Source of the DNA: Thalassotalea litorea
GTDB taxonomy: Bacteria; Pseudomonadota; Gammaproteobacteria; Enterobacterales; Alteromonadaceae
Assembly (NCBI RefSeq): GCF_005843925.1
Contig: NZ_VCBC01000008.1
Coordinates: 1 to 64,000 of the forward strand
Direction: 5' to 3'
Length of the DNA: 64,000 nucleotides
Shown: one piece after another, positions 30,774 through 40,296 of the stretch
Layout: each line of letters starts with the position of its first letter
How positions within the stretch are numbered: the first letter of the stretch is position 1
Made by a program: the position numbers and the translations under genes
Notes under the pieces: model-generated
Seen by the model: only the letters and a program-made list of their open reading frames with translations
What the model was told of the DNA's origin: nothing
The model's database searches: none

Positions 30774-31969
30774 AAATATTAATTTCTGCATATGCCTGTG
30801 AGCCCAATCGGGGATCTGAACCCGGAGTAGGTTGGAATTGGGCAAAAGAGTTAGGTTTAAAGGGCCATGACGTAACTGTAATTACTCGGCTAAATAACAA
30901 AGAAAGTATTGAGCAAGCTAGCAAATTAACGAATGTGAAGTTTATTTACTACGATTTGCCTGAGCTTCTGAAGAAATGGAAAAAAGGGAATAGAGGAGTT
31001 CACCTTTACTATTTCTTGTGGCAACTTTGTATATATAAAATCGCAAAAAAATTAGTCGTAGAGGAGCAATACGATGTAATCCACCATGTCACTTTTGTAA
31101 GTATCAGGCAACCGAGTTTTTTGGGGGCCCTTAATGTCCCGTTTGTATTTGGGCCTGTAGCAGGAGGCGAATCAATACCTAAATTACAGAGAGCGGGTAT
31201 GAGTATAAGAGCAACGGGACGAGAAAAAATTAGAGATTGCATAAATGGACTTGTGAAATATGACCCATTTATGAGACTAACCTTCAAAAGTGCGAATAAA
31301 ATATTTGTTACTTCAGAAGAGACGAAACAACTGCTGCCCAGACGCTATCAAAAGGAAGCTGAGGTGAAGTTAGCCATAGGCGTTGATACAAGCGATTCTT
31401 TTCCTGTAGAAAGAGCTGCTGAAAAAAAATTAAGAATTTTATATGTAGGTAATTTTATTTATTTGAAAGGAATACACCTTGCGTTACGGGCATTCGCTGA
31501 GTTTTTAAAAGTAAAACCAAATGCGAAGTTTACTCTGGTCGGTAAAGGCGAAGAGAAAGAAAAACTTCAAATTCTAGCATCTGAACTAAACATAACTTCA
31601 AAGCTAGAGTGGGTCAATTGGGTTGCACAAGACGAACTTCCTTTATTGTATCAAAAAAACGATGTTTTATTGTTTCCTAGTTTGAGAGATTCTGGCGGGA
31701 TGGTTGTATTGGAAGCTCTAAGCTTTGGCACTCCAGTTATTTGTTTTAATATAGGAGGGCCGGGAACTATTGTTAACGAAAGTTGTGGTTTAAAAGTTAA
31801 TATTGATAACATATGTGACCTCCAGGCGATCAAAAGGTTAAAGGAACAGCTTTGTAAACTTGATGAGTCGACGTTGAAAAAATTAAGTAAAGGAGCTTTT
31901 ATGGAGGCCAAGCGACATAGTTGGGATAAACTTTCAGAGGGGGTTTATGAAAATATTAATTGTTCATAA
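30770..31969 (+). CDS. Family 4 glycosyltransferase
   Basis: A 399-residue GT-B enzyme. It opens with ILISAYACEPNRGSEPGVGW, common in one GT4 subgroup, then VTVITRLNNKESIE, VPFVFGPVAGGESIP, and in the C-terminal half ILYVGNFIYLKGIHLALRAF, TLVGKGEEKEKL and SLRDSGGMVVLEALSFGTPVI. It starts at the preceding stop codon (ATGA) and overlaps the next glycosyltransferase by 23 bp. Confidence 0.9.
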   Translation: MKILISAYACEPNRGSEPGVGWNWAKELGLKGHDVTVITRLNNKESIEQASKLTNVKFIYYDLPELLKKWKKGNRGVHLYYFLWQLCIYKIAKKLVVEEQYDVIHHVTFVSIRQPSFLGALNVPFVFGPVAGGESIPKLQRAGMSIRATGREKIRDCINGLVKYDPFMRLTFKSANKIFVTSEETKQLLPRRYQKEAEVKLAIGVDTSDSFPVERAAEKKLRILYVGNFIYLKGIHLALRAFAEFLKVKPNAKFTLVGKGEEKEKLQILASELNITSKLEWVNWVAQDELPLLYQKNDVLLFPSLRDSGGMVVLEALSFGTPVICFNIGGPGTIVNESCGLKVNIDNICDLQAIKRLKEQLCKLDESTLKKLSKGAFMEAKRHSWDKLSEGVYENINCS

Positions 31970-33125
31970 TTCCTACCTCGAGCGGGGAGGGGAGGACGAG
32001 GTTTTTGACTGTGAAAAGCGTTTACTGGAAAAACATGGCCACGAAGTAACATCTTTCATTTTGGCAAATAAGAATATAGATTCAATAGGAACAAAGATAA
32101 TAACCGCAATTGGCGCTCCATTTTCTCTATTAAAATATTGGAGCTTGTATAAATATTTTAATAGAGAAAAACCAGACGTGATTCATATTCACAATTATTT
32201 TCCTAAGTTAACCCCTTCAATTTTTTTTGCCGCAAAACGTGCAAAGGTACCTGTTGTTCACACGTTACATAACTACAGGGCTGTTTGCCCCACCGCGTTG
32301 CTAATGGTGGACGGAAAAATTAATGAAACAAGTGTAAAAAAAAATTCATGGTGGACAATTCCTAGGAAGATTTATAAAGGCTCTTATATCGGCACGATAT
32401 CGCTAGTAGCTATGGTTGAGTGTAATAAACTCATTGGCACATGGGATAAGAAAGTTGATAGGTTTATTGCTTTAACTAGATTTTCAAAAGAGAAATTCAT
32501 AGAGGCCGGATGGCCTGAAAGTAAAATTTGTGTGAAACCAAACTTCATAGAGAGAGAATTTCAAGAAAGTAAAGAAAAGTCGAGGGAACCGGAATACGCA
32601 TTATTTGTTGGCAGATTGAGTGAAGAAAAAGGTGTAACCACATTATTGCAGGCCTGGGCTGGAAATAGTATCAATTTCCCATTAAAAATAGTTGGTAAAG
32701 GGCCTCTACAAAGCTGTGTTGAAGCTGCAGCAAATTCCAGAGTGGAATTTTTAGGAGTAAAAAATAAAGCAGACGTATTAGAGTTAATGAGTAAAGCTAG
32801 TTTTATTGTAATGCCTTCAACTTGGTATGAAGGGTTCCCTATGGTTTTGGTTGAATCCTTCGCTTGTGGCACTCCAGCTATCGTTTCAAAGCTAGGTAGT
32901 ATGGAGGAAATTGTTCAGCCTGGACATGCTGGGGTACATTTTGAGGCCGGAAACTCAGAAGATCTTGTCCATAAAGTTAATTGGATGATTGCTAACTCTA
33001 AAAAATGCCGTCAAATGGGAGTTAATGCGAGACAAGAATATTTAAGTAAGTATACGCCAGATAAAAATTACCAGATGTTGATTGATGTATATCATGAAGC
33101 AATAAGTGAGTCTCGAAATGCTTGA
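31947..33125 (+). CDS. Family 4 glycosyltransferase
   Basis: A 392-residue GT-B enzyme. The N-terminal ILIVHNSYLERGGEDEVFDC and VIHIHNYFPKLTPSIFFAAK, and the THTLHNYRAVCPT-like VVHTLHNYRAVCPTALLMVD, are typical of a GT4 subgroup in capsule loci. The C-terminal half has YALFVGRLSEEKGVTTLLQA and STWYEGFPMVLVESFACGTP. It overlaps both neighbours, so four transferases and two kinases form one coupled block. Confidence 0.9.
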   Translation: MKILIVHNSYLERGGEDEVFDCEKRLLEKHGHEVTSFILANKNIDSIGTKIITAIGAPFSLLKYWSLYKYFNREKPDVIHIHNYFPKLTPSIFFAAKRAKVPVVHTLHNYRAVCPTALLMVDGKINETSVKKNSWWTIPRKIYKGSYIGTISLVAMVECNKLIGTWDKKVDRFIALTRFSKEKFIEAGWPESKICVKPNFIEREFQESKEKSREPEYALFVGRLSEEKGVTTLLQAWAGNSINFPLKIVGKGPLQSCVEAAANSRVEFLGVKNKADVLELMSKASFIVMPSTWYEGFPMVLVESFACGTPAIVSKLGSMEEIVQPGHAGVHFEAGNSEDLVHKVNWMIANSKKCRQMGVNARQEYLSKYTPDKNYQMLIDVYHEAISESRNA

Positions 33126-33891
33126 ATCGAATAAAGTAATTGAAATGGAGGTTGATGTTGTTAATTTAGAGGGGAGTCTGACTCTAATTCACGAACTTTC
33201 GTTTGCGCGCAAGGGAGCTTACGTTTGCGTGTCTAATGTTCATATGTGTATGGAGACGTTTGATGATTTGACTTTTAAGAATATAGTTAATTCCGCAGAT
33301 ATGGTTATTCCTGATGGTAGGCCCATTTCTTGGGCACAGAAATTGTTGGGTAGTAATCGAGCTGAACAGGTCCGAGGCCAGGATATAATGAATGCTTTAT
33401 GTGCATCTTCCGGAGAGAAAAATTTAAATATCGGGTTTTATGGAGGAAGCTCGGATCTACTACTCGAAAGAGTTGTCATAAAACTAAAAGAAAGTTTTCC
33501 GAGTATCCAGGTCACTTACAAGTATTCCCCACCGTTTCGGGCATTAACAGAAGAAGAAAATAAAGCTGTGGTGGATCATATAAACGATTGTAAAGTCAAT
33601 ATACTTTTTGTAGGCATTGGTTGCCCTAAGCAGGAAAAATGGATGGCATCAAATAAAGAATCATTGAACTGTGTGATGTTGGGAGTAGGTGCCGCCTTTG
33701 ATTTTATTGCGGGAAGTAAGAAACACGCGCCAACTTGGATACAATATCTTGGTTTTGAGTGGCTATTTAGACTGTGCTCGGAACCACGCAGGTTGTGGAA
33801 AAGATATTTAAAGCAAAATCCACGATTTTTATATCACTTTACTAAACAGTTAGTTCAACACAAATTAACGAATAGATGCGATATTGATTAA
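33118..33891 (+). CDS. WecG/TagA/CpsF family glycosyltransferase (GT26)
   Basis: A 257-residue GT26 enzyme. Visible: VCVSNVHMCMETFDD, the catalytic-region VIPDGRPISWAQKLLG, NIGFYGGSSDLLLERVV, VGIGCPKQEKWM and GVGAAFDFIAGSKKHAPTW. Members add N-acetylmannosaminuronate, N-acetylmannosamine or glucose to a lipid-linked sugar, often as the second sugar. I chose the ATG at 33118 (8-bp overlap with the previous gene) rather than a GTG at 33106. The AT-rich segment ends near here. Confidence 0.9.
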   Translation: MLESNKVIEMEVDVVNLEGSLTLIHELSFARKGAYVCVSNVHMCMETFDDLTFKNIVNSADMVIPDGRPISWAQKLLGSNRAEQVRGQDIMNALCASSGEKNLNIGFYGGSSDLLLERVVIKLKESFPSIQVTYKYSPPFRALTEEENKAVVDHINDCKVNILFVGIGCPKQEKWMASNKESLNCVMLGVGAAFDFIAGSKKHAPTWIQYLGFEWLFRLCSEPRRLWKRYLKQNPRFLYHFTKQLVQHKLTNRCDID

Positions 33892-33933
33892 TTCACGATG
33901 TCGATAAGATTAAACATAAAGGAAGAAAAAAGT

Positions 33934-35055
33934 ATGACAAATAGAGTCGCCCTTATTACGGGAGTTACGGGCCAGGATGGCTCGTATTTAGCAGAGCTTT
34001 TATTGGAAAAAGGTTATGAGGTGCATGGGATTAAGCGCCGTTCATCATCCTTTAATACCGAACGTGTAGATCATATTTATCAAGATAGGCATGAGCAAGA
34101 CCCTAAGTTTTTCTTACATTATGGCGATTTGACTGACACATCTAATTTGACTCGCATTTTGAAAGAAGTGTGCCCGGATGAGGTTTACAATCTAGGTGCT
34201 CAATCTCATGTTGCGGTATCGTTCGAATCTCCCGAATACACCGCTGATGTAGACGCGATGGGGACATTACGATTACTTGAAGCGATTCGCTTTTTGGGCC
34301 TAGAAAAGAAAACGAAATTTTATCAGGCATCTACATCTGAGCTTTATGGCCTAGTTCAAGAAATACCTCAAAAAGAAACAACACCATTTCACCCGCGTTC
34401 GCCTTATGCCGTAGCAAAAATGTATGCTTATTGGATCACAGTGAATTACCGTGAAGCCTATGGCATGTATGCCTGTAATGGTATTTTATTTAATCACGAA
34501 TCACCGCGCCGTGGTGAAACTTTTGTTACCCGTAAAATCACTCGCGCTTTAGCAAATATCTCCCAAGGTCTAGAGCAGTGCCTTTACCTAGGTAATATGG
34601 ATGCGCTTCGTGACTGGGGCCATGCTAAAGATTATGTACGTATGCAATGGATGATGCTTCAGCAGGATATCGCAGAAGATTTTGTTATCGCTACAGGTAA
34701 GCAAATATCGGTTCGCGAATTTGTGCGCTTATCCGCAAAAGAATTGGGTATTGAATTAGAGTTTTCAGGCGAAGGCGAGCAGGAAGTCGCGACCGTTGCA
34801 AAAATCACTGGTGATAAAGTTACGGCGTTAAATGTTGGTGACGTTATTGTTCGTGTTGATCCGCGTTATTACCGTCCAGCTGAAGTCGAAACCCTACTTG
34901 GTGACCCTACTAAAGCGAAAGAAAAGCTAGGCTGGGTGCCAGAGATCACTGTTGAAGAAATGTGTGCGGAAATGGTTAACTCTGATCTGGACATCGCTAA
35001 GCGCCATGCGTTGTTGAAAGCCCATGGGCATGATGTTTCTATCGCGGTTGAATAA
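33934..35055 (+). CDS. gmd: GDP-mannose 4,6-dehydratase
   Basis: Converts GDP-D-mannose to GDP-4-keto-6-deoxymannose, the first step to GDP-L-fucose. It has 373 residues from the ATG at 33934 (GGAAG upstream; a frame from 33898 adds 12 residues). SDR motifs: the NADP loop [24 protein letters not shown], and the catalytic [29 protein letters not shown] is characteristic of GMD. Codon use is less AT-rich than the transferase block upstream. A repeat array follows. Confidence 0.97.
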   Translation: MTNRVALITGVTGQDGSYLAELLLEKGYEVHGIKRRSSSFNTERVDHIYQDRHEQDPKFFLHYGDLTDTSNLTRILKEVCPDEVYNLGAQSHVAVSFESPEYTADVDAMGTLRLLEAIRFLGLEKKTKFYQASTSELYGLVQEIPQKETTPFHPRSPYAVAKMYAYWITVNYREAYGMYACNGILFNHESPRRGETFVTRKITRALANISQGLEQCLYLGNMDALRDWGHAKDYVRMQWMMLQQDIAEDFVIATGKQISVREFVRLSAKELGIELEFSGEGEQEVATVAKITGDKVTALNVGDVIVRVDPRYYRPAEVETLLGDPTKAKEKLGWVPEITVEEMCAEMVNSDLDIAKRHALLKAHGHDVSIAVE

Positions 35056-35059
35056 TATT

Positions 35060-35465
35060 TCTACCACAGAGAACTTACGTTATTAAGTTTTACTACGGAG
35101 AGCACTGAAGATAGCTCACCACAGAGAACACAGAGTAAGTAATTAACTCAATAGCAAACGAATAACAGATTTCACTGTAGAGAAGTTACGTTATTAAGTT
35201 TTACCACGGAGAGCACTGAAGATAGCTCACCACAGAGAACACAGAGATTAGGGCAATTTTGATATCGCAGTGAACTCCGAGGATGGATAATTATATTTAC
35301 CACAGAGAACGCTGAAGATATTGTGAAGAAAGTTCACCACAGAGCACACAGAGATTAGGACAATTGGTAATATCGCAGTGTACTCCGAGGATGGTTAATT
35401 ATATTTACCACAGAGAATACAGAGGGTAGGGTAATTATATTTACCACAGAGAGCACAGAGAATTT
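35060..35465. repeat. Family E repeat array (ACCACAGAG), forward
   Basis: At least eight copies of ACCACAGAGAACACAGAG and shortened forms, plus two longer direct repeats (for example AGTTTTACNACGGAGAGCAC at about 35086 and 35197). The reverse-complement form of the same repeat occurs on the other side of the GxxExxY gene. Confidence 0.88.
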
Positions 35466-35540
35466 TGAGTAATGATTTAAGGCATTAGCTGTTGTTTGGG
35501 TGCCATGAGTGTTGAATGAGAATTAAGCAAGGGAGTGGTT

Positions 35541-35911
35541 ATGGGAACGGATTTCCTGACACAAAAGGTAATCGGGTGTGCTATCGAGGTTCATAAAACA
35601 CTTGGGCCAGGATTATTGGAATCAAGTTATGAACAATGTTTGATGTACGAATTAAATCAAGCGGGCATCATTGCAAAAAATCAGGTTGTTTTGCCAATCG
35701 CATACAAGAATGTTGCCATCGATGCTAACTACCGACTTGATATATTATTACCTGGAAAACTGATTGTTGAGCTAAAGGCTGTTGATACGTTATTACCTAT
35801 TCATACAGCGCAATAACCACTTACTTGAAACTCTCACAAATTAAGACCGGCTTATTGATAAATTTCAATGTAACAAAACTTACAAATGGAATTAAACGCG
35901 TAAGCATTTGA
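35541..35911 (+). pseudogene. GxxExxY / PD-(D/E)XK_3 family protein, frameshifted
   Basis: The frame from ATG 35541 (GGGAG 5 bp upstream) encodes VIGCAIEVHKTLGPGLLESSYEQ, split here as IEVHKTLGPGLLESSYEQ, the GxxExxY hallmark, and YRLDILLPGKLIVELKAVD, the nuclease-fold D...ExK pattern. It stops at 35816 after HTAQ. The family C-terminus continues in another frame (TYLKLSQIKTGLLINFNVTK, to a stop at 35909-35911), so a one-base deletion near 35815 has broken the gene. It could also be a sequencing error. It lies between opposed family E arrays. Confidence 0.82.
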
Positions 35912-35939
35912 TCTCTCTTTCTCGTGCACTCTATCTACA

Positions 35940-36195
35940 TAACAACAGAACACTCGCTTTTCTCATTTTTATCTCGGTGTCTCGGTGGTAATGAAACAAA
36001 AAGTAATTCTCGGTACCTCAGTGGTAATTAACAAACACATAATTAGAGTCTCCTTTTTATCTCGATGCCTCTGTGGTAATAAACAAACACATAATTAGAG
36101 TCTCTCTTTTTTATCTCGGTGTCTCTGTGGTTATTAAAGGAATAGATAGTTCCCGCGTCCCGATTCTACCTCGGTGACTCTGTGGTAATTAAAAG
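35940..36195. repeat. Family E repeat array, reverse
   Basis: Five to six copies of CTCGGTGTCTCTGTGGTAAT and variants, the reverse complement of the array at 35060-35465. The last copy ends about 15 bp before the fcl start codon. Confidence 0.88.
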
Positions 36196-36204
36196 GTTTT
36201 AAAA

Positions 36205-37179
36205 ATGGAAAATAAAAAAAACATTCGCGTATTTGTAGCTGGCCATCGAGGGATGGTTGGTTCAGCAATCGTTCGCAAACTGGAAGCTAAAGGCGGTTAC
36301 GAAATCATCACTCGTAGTCGAAGCGAGCTTGATTTAACGTCACAAGCGGACGTTAAAGCTTTCTTTGAAACGGAGCAGATTGATCAGGTCTATTTAGCCG
36401 CGGCTAAAGTCGGCGGTATCCACGCAAATAATATATACCCTGCAGAATTTATTTACGAAAATCTGATGATAGAAGCCAATATCATTCATCAGGCGTATGC
36501 CGCTGGCGTGAAAAAGCTTTGTTTCTTAGGTTCTTCTTGTATTTATCCGAAATTGGCAGAACAGCCAATGAAAGAAGAAGAGTTACTAAAAGGCTATCTT
36601 GAGCCAACTAATGAACCCTACGCAGTTGCCAAGATTGCCGGTATAAAACTTTGTGAAAGTTATAACCGCCAGTATGGCGTCGACTACCGTTCTGTTATGC
36701 CAACAAATCTATATGGTGAAAATGATAATTTCCATCCAGAAAACTCCCATGTAATTCCAGCCATGATGCGTCGTTTTCATGAAGCAAAACTGCGCGGTGA
36801 TAGCGAAGTGGTTGTCTGGGGCACGGGTAAGCCTATGCGCGAGTTTCTCCATGTCGATGATATGGCCGCTGCATCTATCCATGTTTTGGAATTAGACAAA
36901 GAAACCTACGAAGCTCAGACATCGCCAATGATGTCGCACATTAATGTCGGTACGGGTGTTGATTGCACAATACGCGAACTCGCCGAAACCTTAAAACAAG
37001 TGATCGGTTTTGAAGGCGAACTGGTATTCGATACAACCAAACCAGACGGGACACCAAGAAAACTTATGGATGTCTCTCGCCTGGAATCACTTGGATACAA
37101 AGCCAGAACCACACTTAAAGACGGCTTAACAATGACGTATCAGTGGTTTTTGCAAAATGAAAAGGGCCTACGTAAGTAG
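36205..37179 (+). CDS. fcl: GDP-L-fucose synthase
   Basis: 3,5-epimerase/4-reductase that turns GDP-4-keto-6-deoxymannose into GDP-L-fucose. It has 324 residues. Motifs: NADP loop [24 protein letters not shown], the catalytic [12 protein letters not shown], and [19 protein letters not shown]. It follows gmd but is separated by about 1.1 kb of repeats and a broken nuclease-like gene, which looks like an insertion between two genes usually adjacent. Confidence 0.97.
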   Translation: MENKKNIRVFVAGHRGMVGSAIVRKLEAKGGYEIITRSRSELDLTSQADVKAFFETEQIDQVYLAAAKVGGIHANNIYPAEFIYENLMIEANIIHQAYAAGVKKLCFLGSSCIYPKLAEQPMKEEELLKGYLEPTNEPYAVAKIAGIKLCESYNRQYGVDYRSVMPTNLYGENDNFHPENSHVIPAMMRRFHEAKLRGDSEVVVWGTGKPMREFLHVDDMAAASIHVLELDKETYEAQTSPMMSHINVGTGVDCTIRELAETLKQVIGFEGELVFDTTKPDGTPRKLMDVSRLESLGYKARTTLKDGLTMTYQWFLQNEKGLRK

Positions 37180-37290
37180 GCTTCAAGAAACAAGGATGAA
37201 ATTCAAGGCATCAAGAAATATTCGATTAATCGAAATTAATTATCGTCGCTCGATCCTTGACCCCTTGACCCCTCGACGTTAAGGCCCTGA
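37180..37290. repeat. Family F repeat (TCAAGG type) before gmm
   Basis: Short tandem-like motifs TCAAGAAACAAGG, TCAAGGCATCAAG and, in reverse sense, CCTTGACCCCTTGACCCC. The same motifs recur in the spacers up to 41.9 kb and inside three neighbouring genes. Confidence 0.72.
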
Positions 37291-37295
37291 CTATA

Positions 37296-37865
37296 ATGTT
37301 CTTAGATTCAAAAACGTTTAACACTGTAATCGCATCAACCCCACTGGTCTCAATCGATCTTATCGTTAGAAATCAGTCTGGTGAGGCGTTGCTCGGTTAT
37401 CGCAATAATCGACCTGCGCAGGGATATTGGTTTGTTCCTGGCGGCAGAATCGTAAAAGATGAGAGCATTGATTCCGCATTCGAAAGATTGGTTGAAGCGG
37501 AATTAGGTGTCAAGGTGGAAAAGAATCAAGGAGATGAATCTTCAAGGGCTCAAGGGGGGGGCTATCAAGGTTTTGAAAGTGCAAGATTTATTGGAGTGTA
37601 TCAACACTTCTATGATGATTGTGTTTTTGATACTAATTCGAGTTTAAACGAGAAAAGCCAAGAAACAACAAGTACCCACTACGTGGTATTAGCTTACGAA
37701 ATTACCTTAGAAATAAAGCTTGCGGATCTCCCAAACCAACAGCACAGTAAATACCAGTTTTTAAGCGTTGATGAGTTACTTTCCACAAGGGACGTACACC
37801 AACACAGCAAATGGTATTTTGATCCTAAGCAAGAAAACAACTTCACGATAAGTGATAAGAAATAA
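37296..37865 (+). CDS. gmm: GDP-mannose mannosyl hydrolase (Nudix) with in-frame insertion
   Basis: Hydrolyses GDP-mannose/GDP-glucose to the sugar and GDP, balancing the GDP-sugar pool. It has the variant Nudix box GGRIVKDESIDSAFERLVEA and the family block QGYWFVPGG, VYQHFYDD and THYVVLAY. At 189 residues it is about 30 longer than E. coli Gmm. Most of the extra length is residues 72-94 (about 37509-37577), whose DNA holds several TCAAGG motifs and a G8 run and matches the repeats in the flanking spacers. A second, smaller excess is at about 110-127. Activity is plausible because the extra loops lie between conserved blocks. Confidence 0.9.
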   Translation: MFLDSKTFNTVIASTPLVSIDLIVRNQSGEALLGYRNNRPAQGYWFVPGGRIVKDESIDSAFERLVEAELGVKVEKNQGDESSRAQGGGYQGFESARFIGVYQHFYDDCVFDTNSSLNEKSQETTSTHYVVLAYEITLEIKLADLPNQQHSKYQFLSVDELLSTRDVHQHSKWYFDPKQENNFTISDKK

Positions 37866-38195
37866 ATGGTAAGAAGAAAGTGCTCGTCTTTCACCTTACC
37901 ACTTTCATCTTACTACTCGTTTCCTCCAGTTAAAAAGGAAACGCTTTGTACATCAACACAGCAAGTGGTATTTTGAGAACAGAGAATAAGAATAGGAATC
38001 AAGGAATCAAGGAATCAAGGGGGCAAGAGTTTTAGCCTGGTCGACAATTATTGAATTTCAGACTTAACCCTTTTAGCCTAACCCTTGACTGTAAACCTAG
38101 CGATAAGTCTTGAAATGTCGGGCTAAAAAGCTCTGACACTTTGAGGCCTTGAATTGTAAAACCTTGATACCTTGACACCTAATTAACTAACAAGA
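37866..38195. repeat. Family F repeats between gmm and manC
   Basis: Contains TTTCACCTTACCACTTTCATCTTAC-type motifs (37898-37918 region), then AAGGAATCAAGGAATCAAGG direct repeats (about 37996-38018), then CCTTGAATTG, CCTTGATACCTTGACACC near 38148-38180. No gene. Confidence 0.8.
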
Positions 38196-38204
38196 AGAAC
38201 GATT

Positions 38205-39698
38205 ATGCTAAAACCTGTCATTATGGCTGGCGGTAATGGAAGCCGCCTGTGGCCAATGAGCCGAAAACTATTTCCCAAACAATTTTTAAAAATCTCTTCT
38301 GACTTCACCATGATTCAGGAAACGGTTAAGCGCCTGGATGGCCTGGTCGCCTTTGAACCGGTAACGATTTGTAATGAAGAACATCGATTTATTGTGGCCG
38401 AACAGTTACGAGAAATCGATAAATTAGGGCAAATCATCCTAGAGCCCGTAGGCAGAAATACTGCACCTGCCATAGCTTTAGCTGCATTGTCAGAAATTCA
38501 ACAAGGCAACGATCCTGTGCTACTGGTGTTGGCAGCGGATCATGTTATCGGCGACATAGATAAGTTCCAGTCTGTCGTGAATACAGGTTTAGAGCAGGCA
38601 GAAGCTGGTAAACTTGTAACCTTTGGCATAGTACCAACCCATGCTGAAACCGGGTACGGATATATAAGAAAGGGGAAAGTGGTAAGTGGTGAGATGAAAG
38701 GTCCTGACTCTACCTTGACCAACGGCCTTGAATCCCTTGACGCCGAGGCCCTTGAATCCCTTGATGCCTACTCTGTAGGCTCCTTCGTTGAAAAACCGGA
38801 CTTACCAACAGCTAAAGAATACCTTACTTCTGGTGAGTATCTCTGGAACAGCGGTATGTTTATGTTTAAGGCGAGCCGCTATATCGAAGAGCTAGGTAAA
38901 TTCCGACCTGATATTTTAAATGCTTGTGAAGCGTCGTTAAAAGATACTTCGAGTGATATGGATTTTATTCGTGTAGACAAAAAAGCATTTGAGTCTTGTC
39001 CCGATGAATCGGTAGATTATGCCGTTATGGAACCTATTTGTTCGGCTGAGGACTCCGATGCAGCAGTTGTGGTTCCTTTAGATGCTTCCTGGAATGATAT
39101 CGGTAGTTTTTCGGCAATTTGGGATATTTCTGATAAAGATAGCAATGGTAATGTACATCAAGGAGATGTGCTAAATCACGACTCAAAAAACAATCTGGTT
39201 ATTGCTGAAAATAAGTTAGTGGCAACCGTAGGGCTTGAAAATACAGTTATCGTACAAACCAAAGATGCCGTGCTTGTTGCTAATAAAGATAAAGTGCAAG
39301 ACGTTAAAAAAATTGTTCAACAAATCAATAGCAAAGGCCGAACCGAAGCGAATTTACACCGCCAGGTGTATCGCCCTTGGGGCCATTATGATTCAATCGA
39401 TTTTGGCTCACGGGATCAGGTGAAACGAATCACCGTAAAACCTGGTGAAAAACTTTCCATCCAAATGCATCATCACCGTGCCGAACACTGGATCGTAGTC
39501 TCCGGAACCGCCAAAGTAACCAATGGTGATGAAGTATTTCTTTTAACAGAAAACCAATCCACCTATATCCCCGCGGGTGTCGTCCATGCCCTGGAAAATC
39601 CAGGCGTTTTACCCCTTGAACTTATCGAAGTGCAAAGCGGTAGCTATTTAGGGGAAGATGATATTGTAAGGTTTGAGGACCGTTACGGGCGCGTCTAA
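38205..39698 (+). CDS. manC: Mannose-1-phosphate guanylyltransferase / mannose-6-phosphate isomerase
   Basis: Bifunctional enzyme making GDP-mannose. The N-terminal guanylyltransferase has [20 protein letters not shown] (residues 7-26) and [15 protein letters not shown]; the C-terminal cupin isomerase has [17 protein letters not shown] (about residues 423-439). It has 497 residues. Between YGYIRKG and SFVEKP there are about 35 residues (158-192), 20 or more above normal, including KVVSGEMK and a duplicated LESLDA. The DNA there (38676-38772) resembles flanking family F repeats. Expression with manB and gmd supplies GDP-fucose precursor. Confidence 0.95.
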   Translation: MLKPVIMAGGNGSRLWPMSRKLFPKQFLKISSDFTMIQETVKRLDGLVAFEPVTICNEEHRFIVAEQLREIDKLGQIILEPVGRNTAPAIALAALSEIQQGNDPVLLVLAADHVIGDIDKFQSVVNTGLEQAEAGKLVTFGIVPTHAETGYGYIRKGKVVSGEMKGPDSTLTNGLESLDAEALESLDAYSVGSFVEKPDLPTAKEYLTSGEYLWNSGMFMFKASRYIEELGKFRPDILNACEASLKDTSSDMDFIRVDKKAFESCPDESVDYAVMEPICSAEDSDAAVVVPLDASWNDIGSFSAIWDISDKDSNGNVHQGDVLNHDSKNNLVIAENKLVATVGLENTVIVQTKDAVLVANKDKVQDVKKIVQQINSKGRTEANLHRQVYRPWGHYDSIDFGSRDQVKRITVKPGEKLSIQMHHHRAEHWIVVSGTAKVTNGDEVFLLTENQSTYIPAGVVHALENPGVLPLELIEVQSGSYLGEDDIVRFEDRYGRV

Positions 39699-39818
39699 AA
39701 AAGTGGTGAGTAGTGAGATGAAAGAATAAACTTACTTCCATCTTTTCCGTTGGAACTTTTATCTTTATTGTTATCTACACTTAACTTCGAATTCAATTTA
39801 TCCAACAAGGAGGTTAGG

Positions 39819-40151
39819 GTGCAATTCGAAGATTTAGCTGTATGGAAAGAGTCTCACCATTTAACGGTAGCCATTTATAAATTAATGGCTAATTACAGGG
39901 ATTTCGGTTTTAAAGACCAAATTACGCGCTCTGCTCTCTCAATATCATCGAATATCGCTGAAGGATATGAGCGCTTTTCTATAAAAGACAAAATCAACTT
40001 TCTTTATTACGCTAAAGCCTCATCAGCGGAGCTTAGATCGCAGTTATATGTAGCTATTGATATTAACTACATTTCCAAACACGATGGTGAAATGCTAAAA
40101 GCTAGTTCAATAAAGATATCTAAAATGCTTCAAGGCCTGATAAACGCATAA
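39819..40151 (+). CDS. Four-helix-bundle protein (23S rRNA IVP / Avd-like), copy 2
   Basis: A 110-residue member of the same family as the copies at 14446 and 49608. Signature DFGFKDQITRSALSISSNIA followed by EG, then FLYYAKASSAELRSQLYVA. The GTG at 39819 is preceded by a strong GGAGG (39809-39813); the longer frame from 39750 lacks such a site. It sits between manC and manB, surrounded by family F repeats, and has no evident role in sugar-nucleotide synthesis. Confidence 0.87.
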   Translation: MQFEDLAVWKESHHLTVAIYKLMANYRDFGFKDQITRSALSISSNIAEGYERFSIKDKINFLYYAKASSAELRSQLYVAIDINYISKHDGEMLKASSIKISKMLQGLINA

Positions 40152-40290
40152 CGAAAGAATATATAAGTATTAAAACTGTGGCCAATTGCTTGACCACGAC
40201 AAGTCAAAGAATAAACGTGAGAAATAGGTAGCACCGATGATAAAGCACTTTCATCTTATCCCTTTTATCTCACAACTTAATTTTTAAAGG
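40152..40290. repeat. Family F repeats between the four-helix-bundle gene and manB
   Basis: Short GCACTTTCATCTTATCCC and TTTTATCTCACAAC motifs (about 40245-40277), matching sequences at 41781-41840 and 43566-43595. Confidence 0.6.
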
Positions 40291-40296
40291 TGTACC

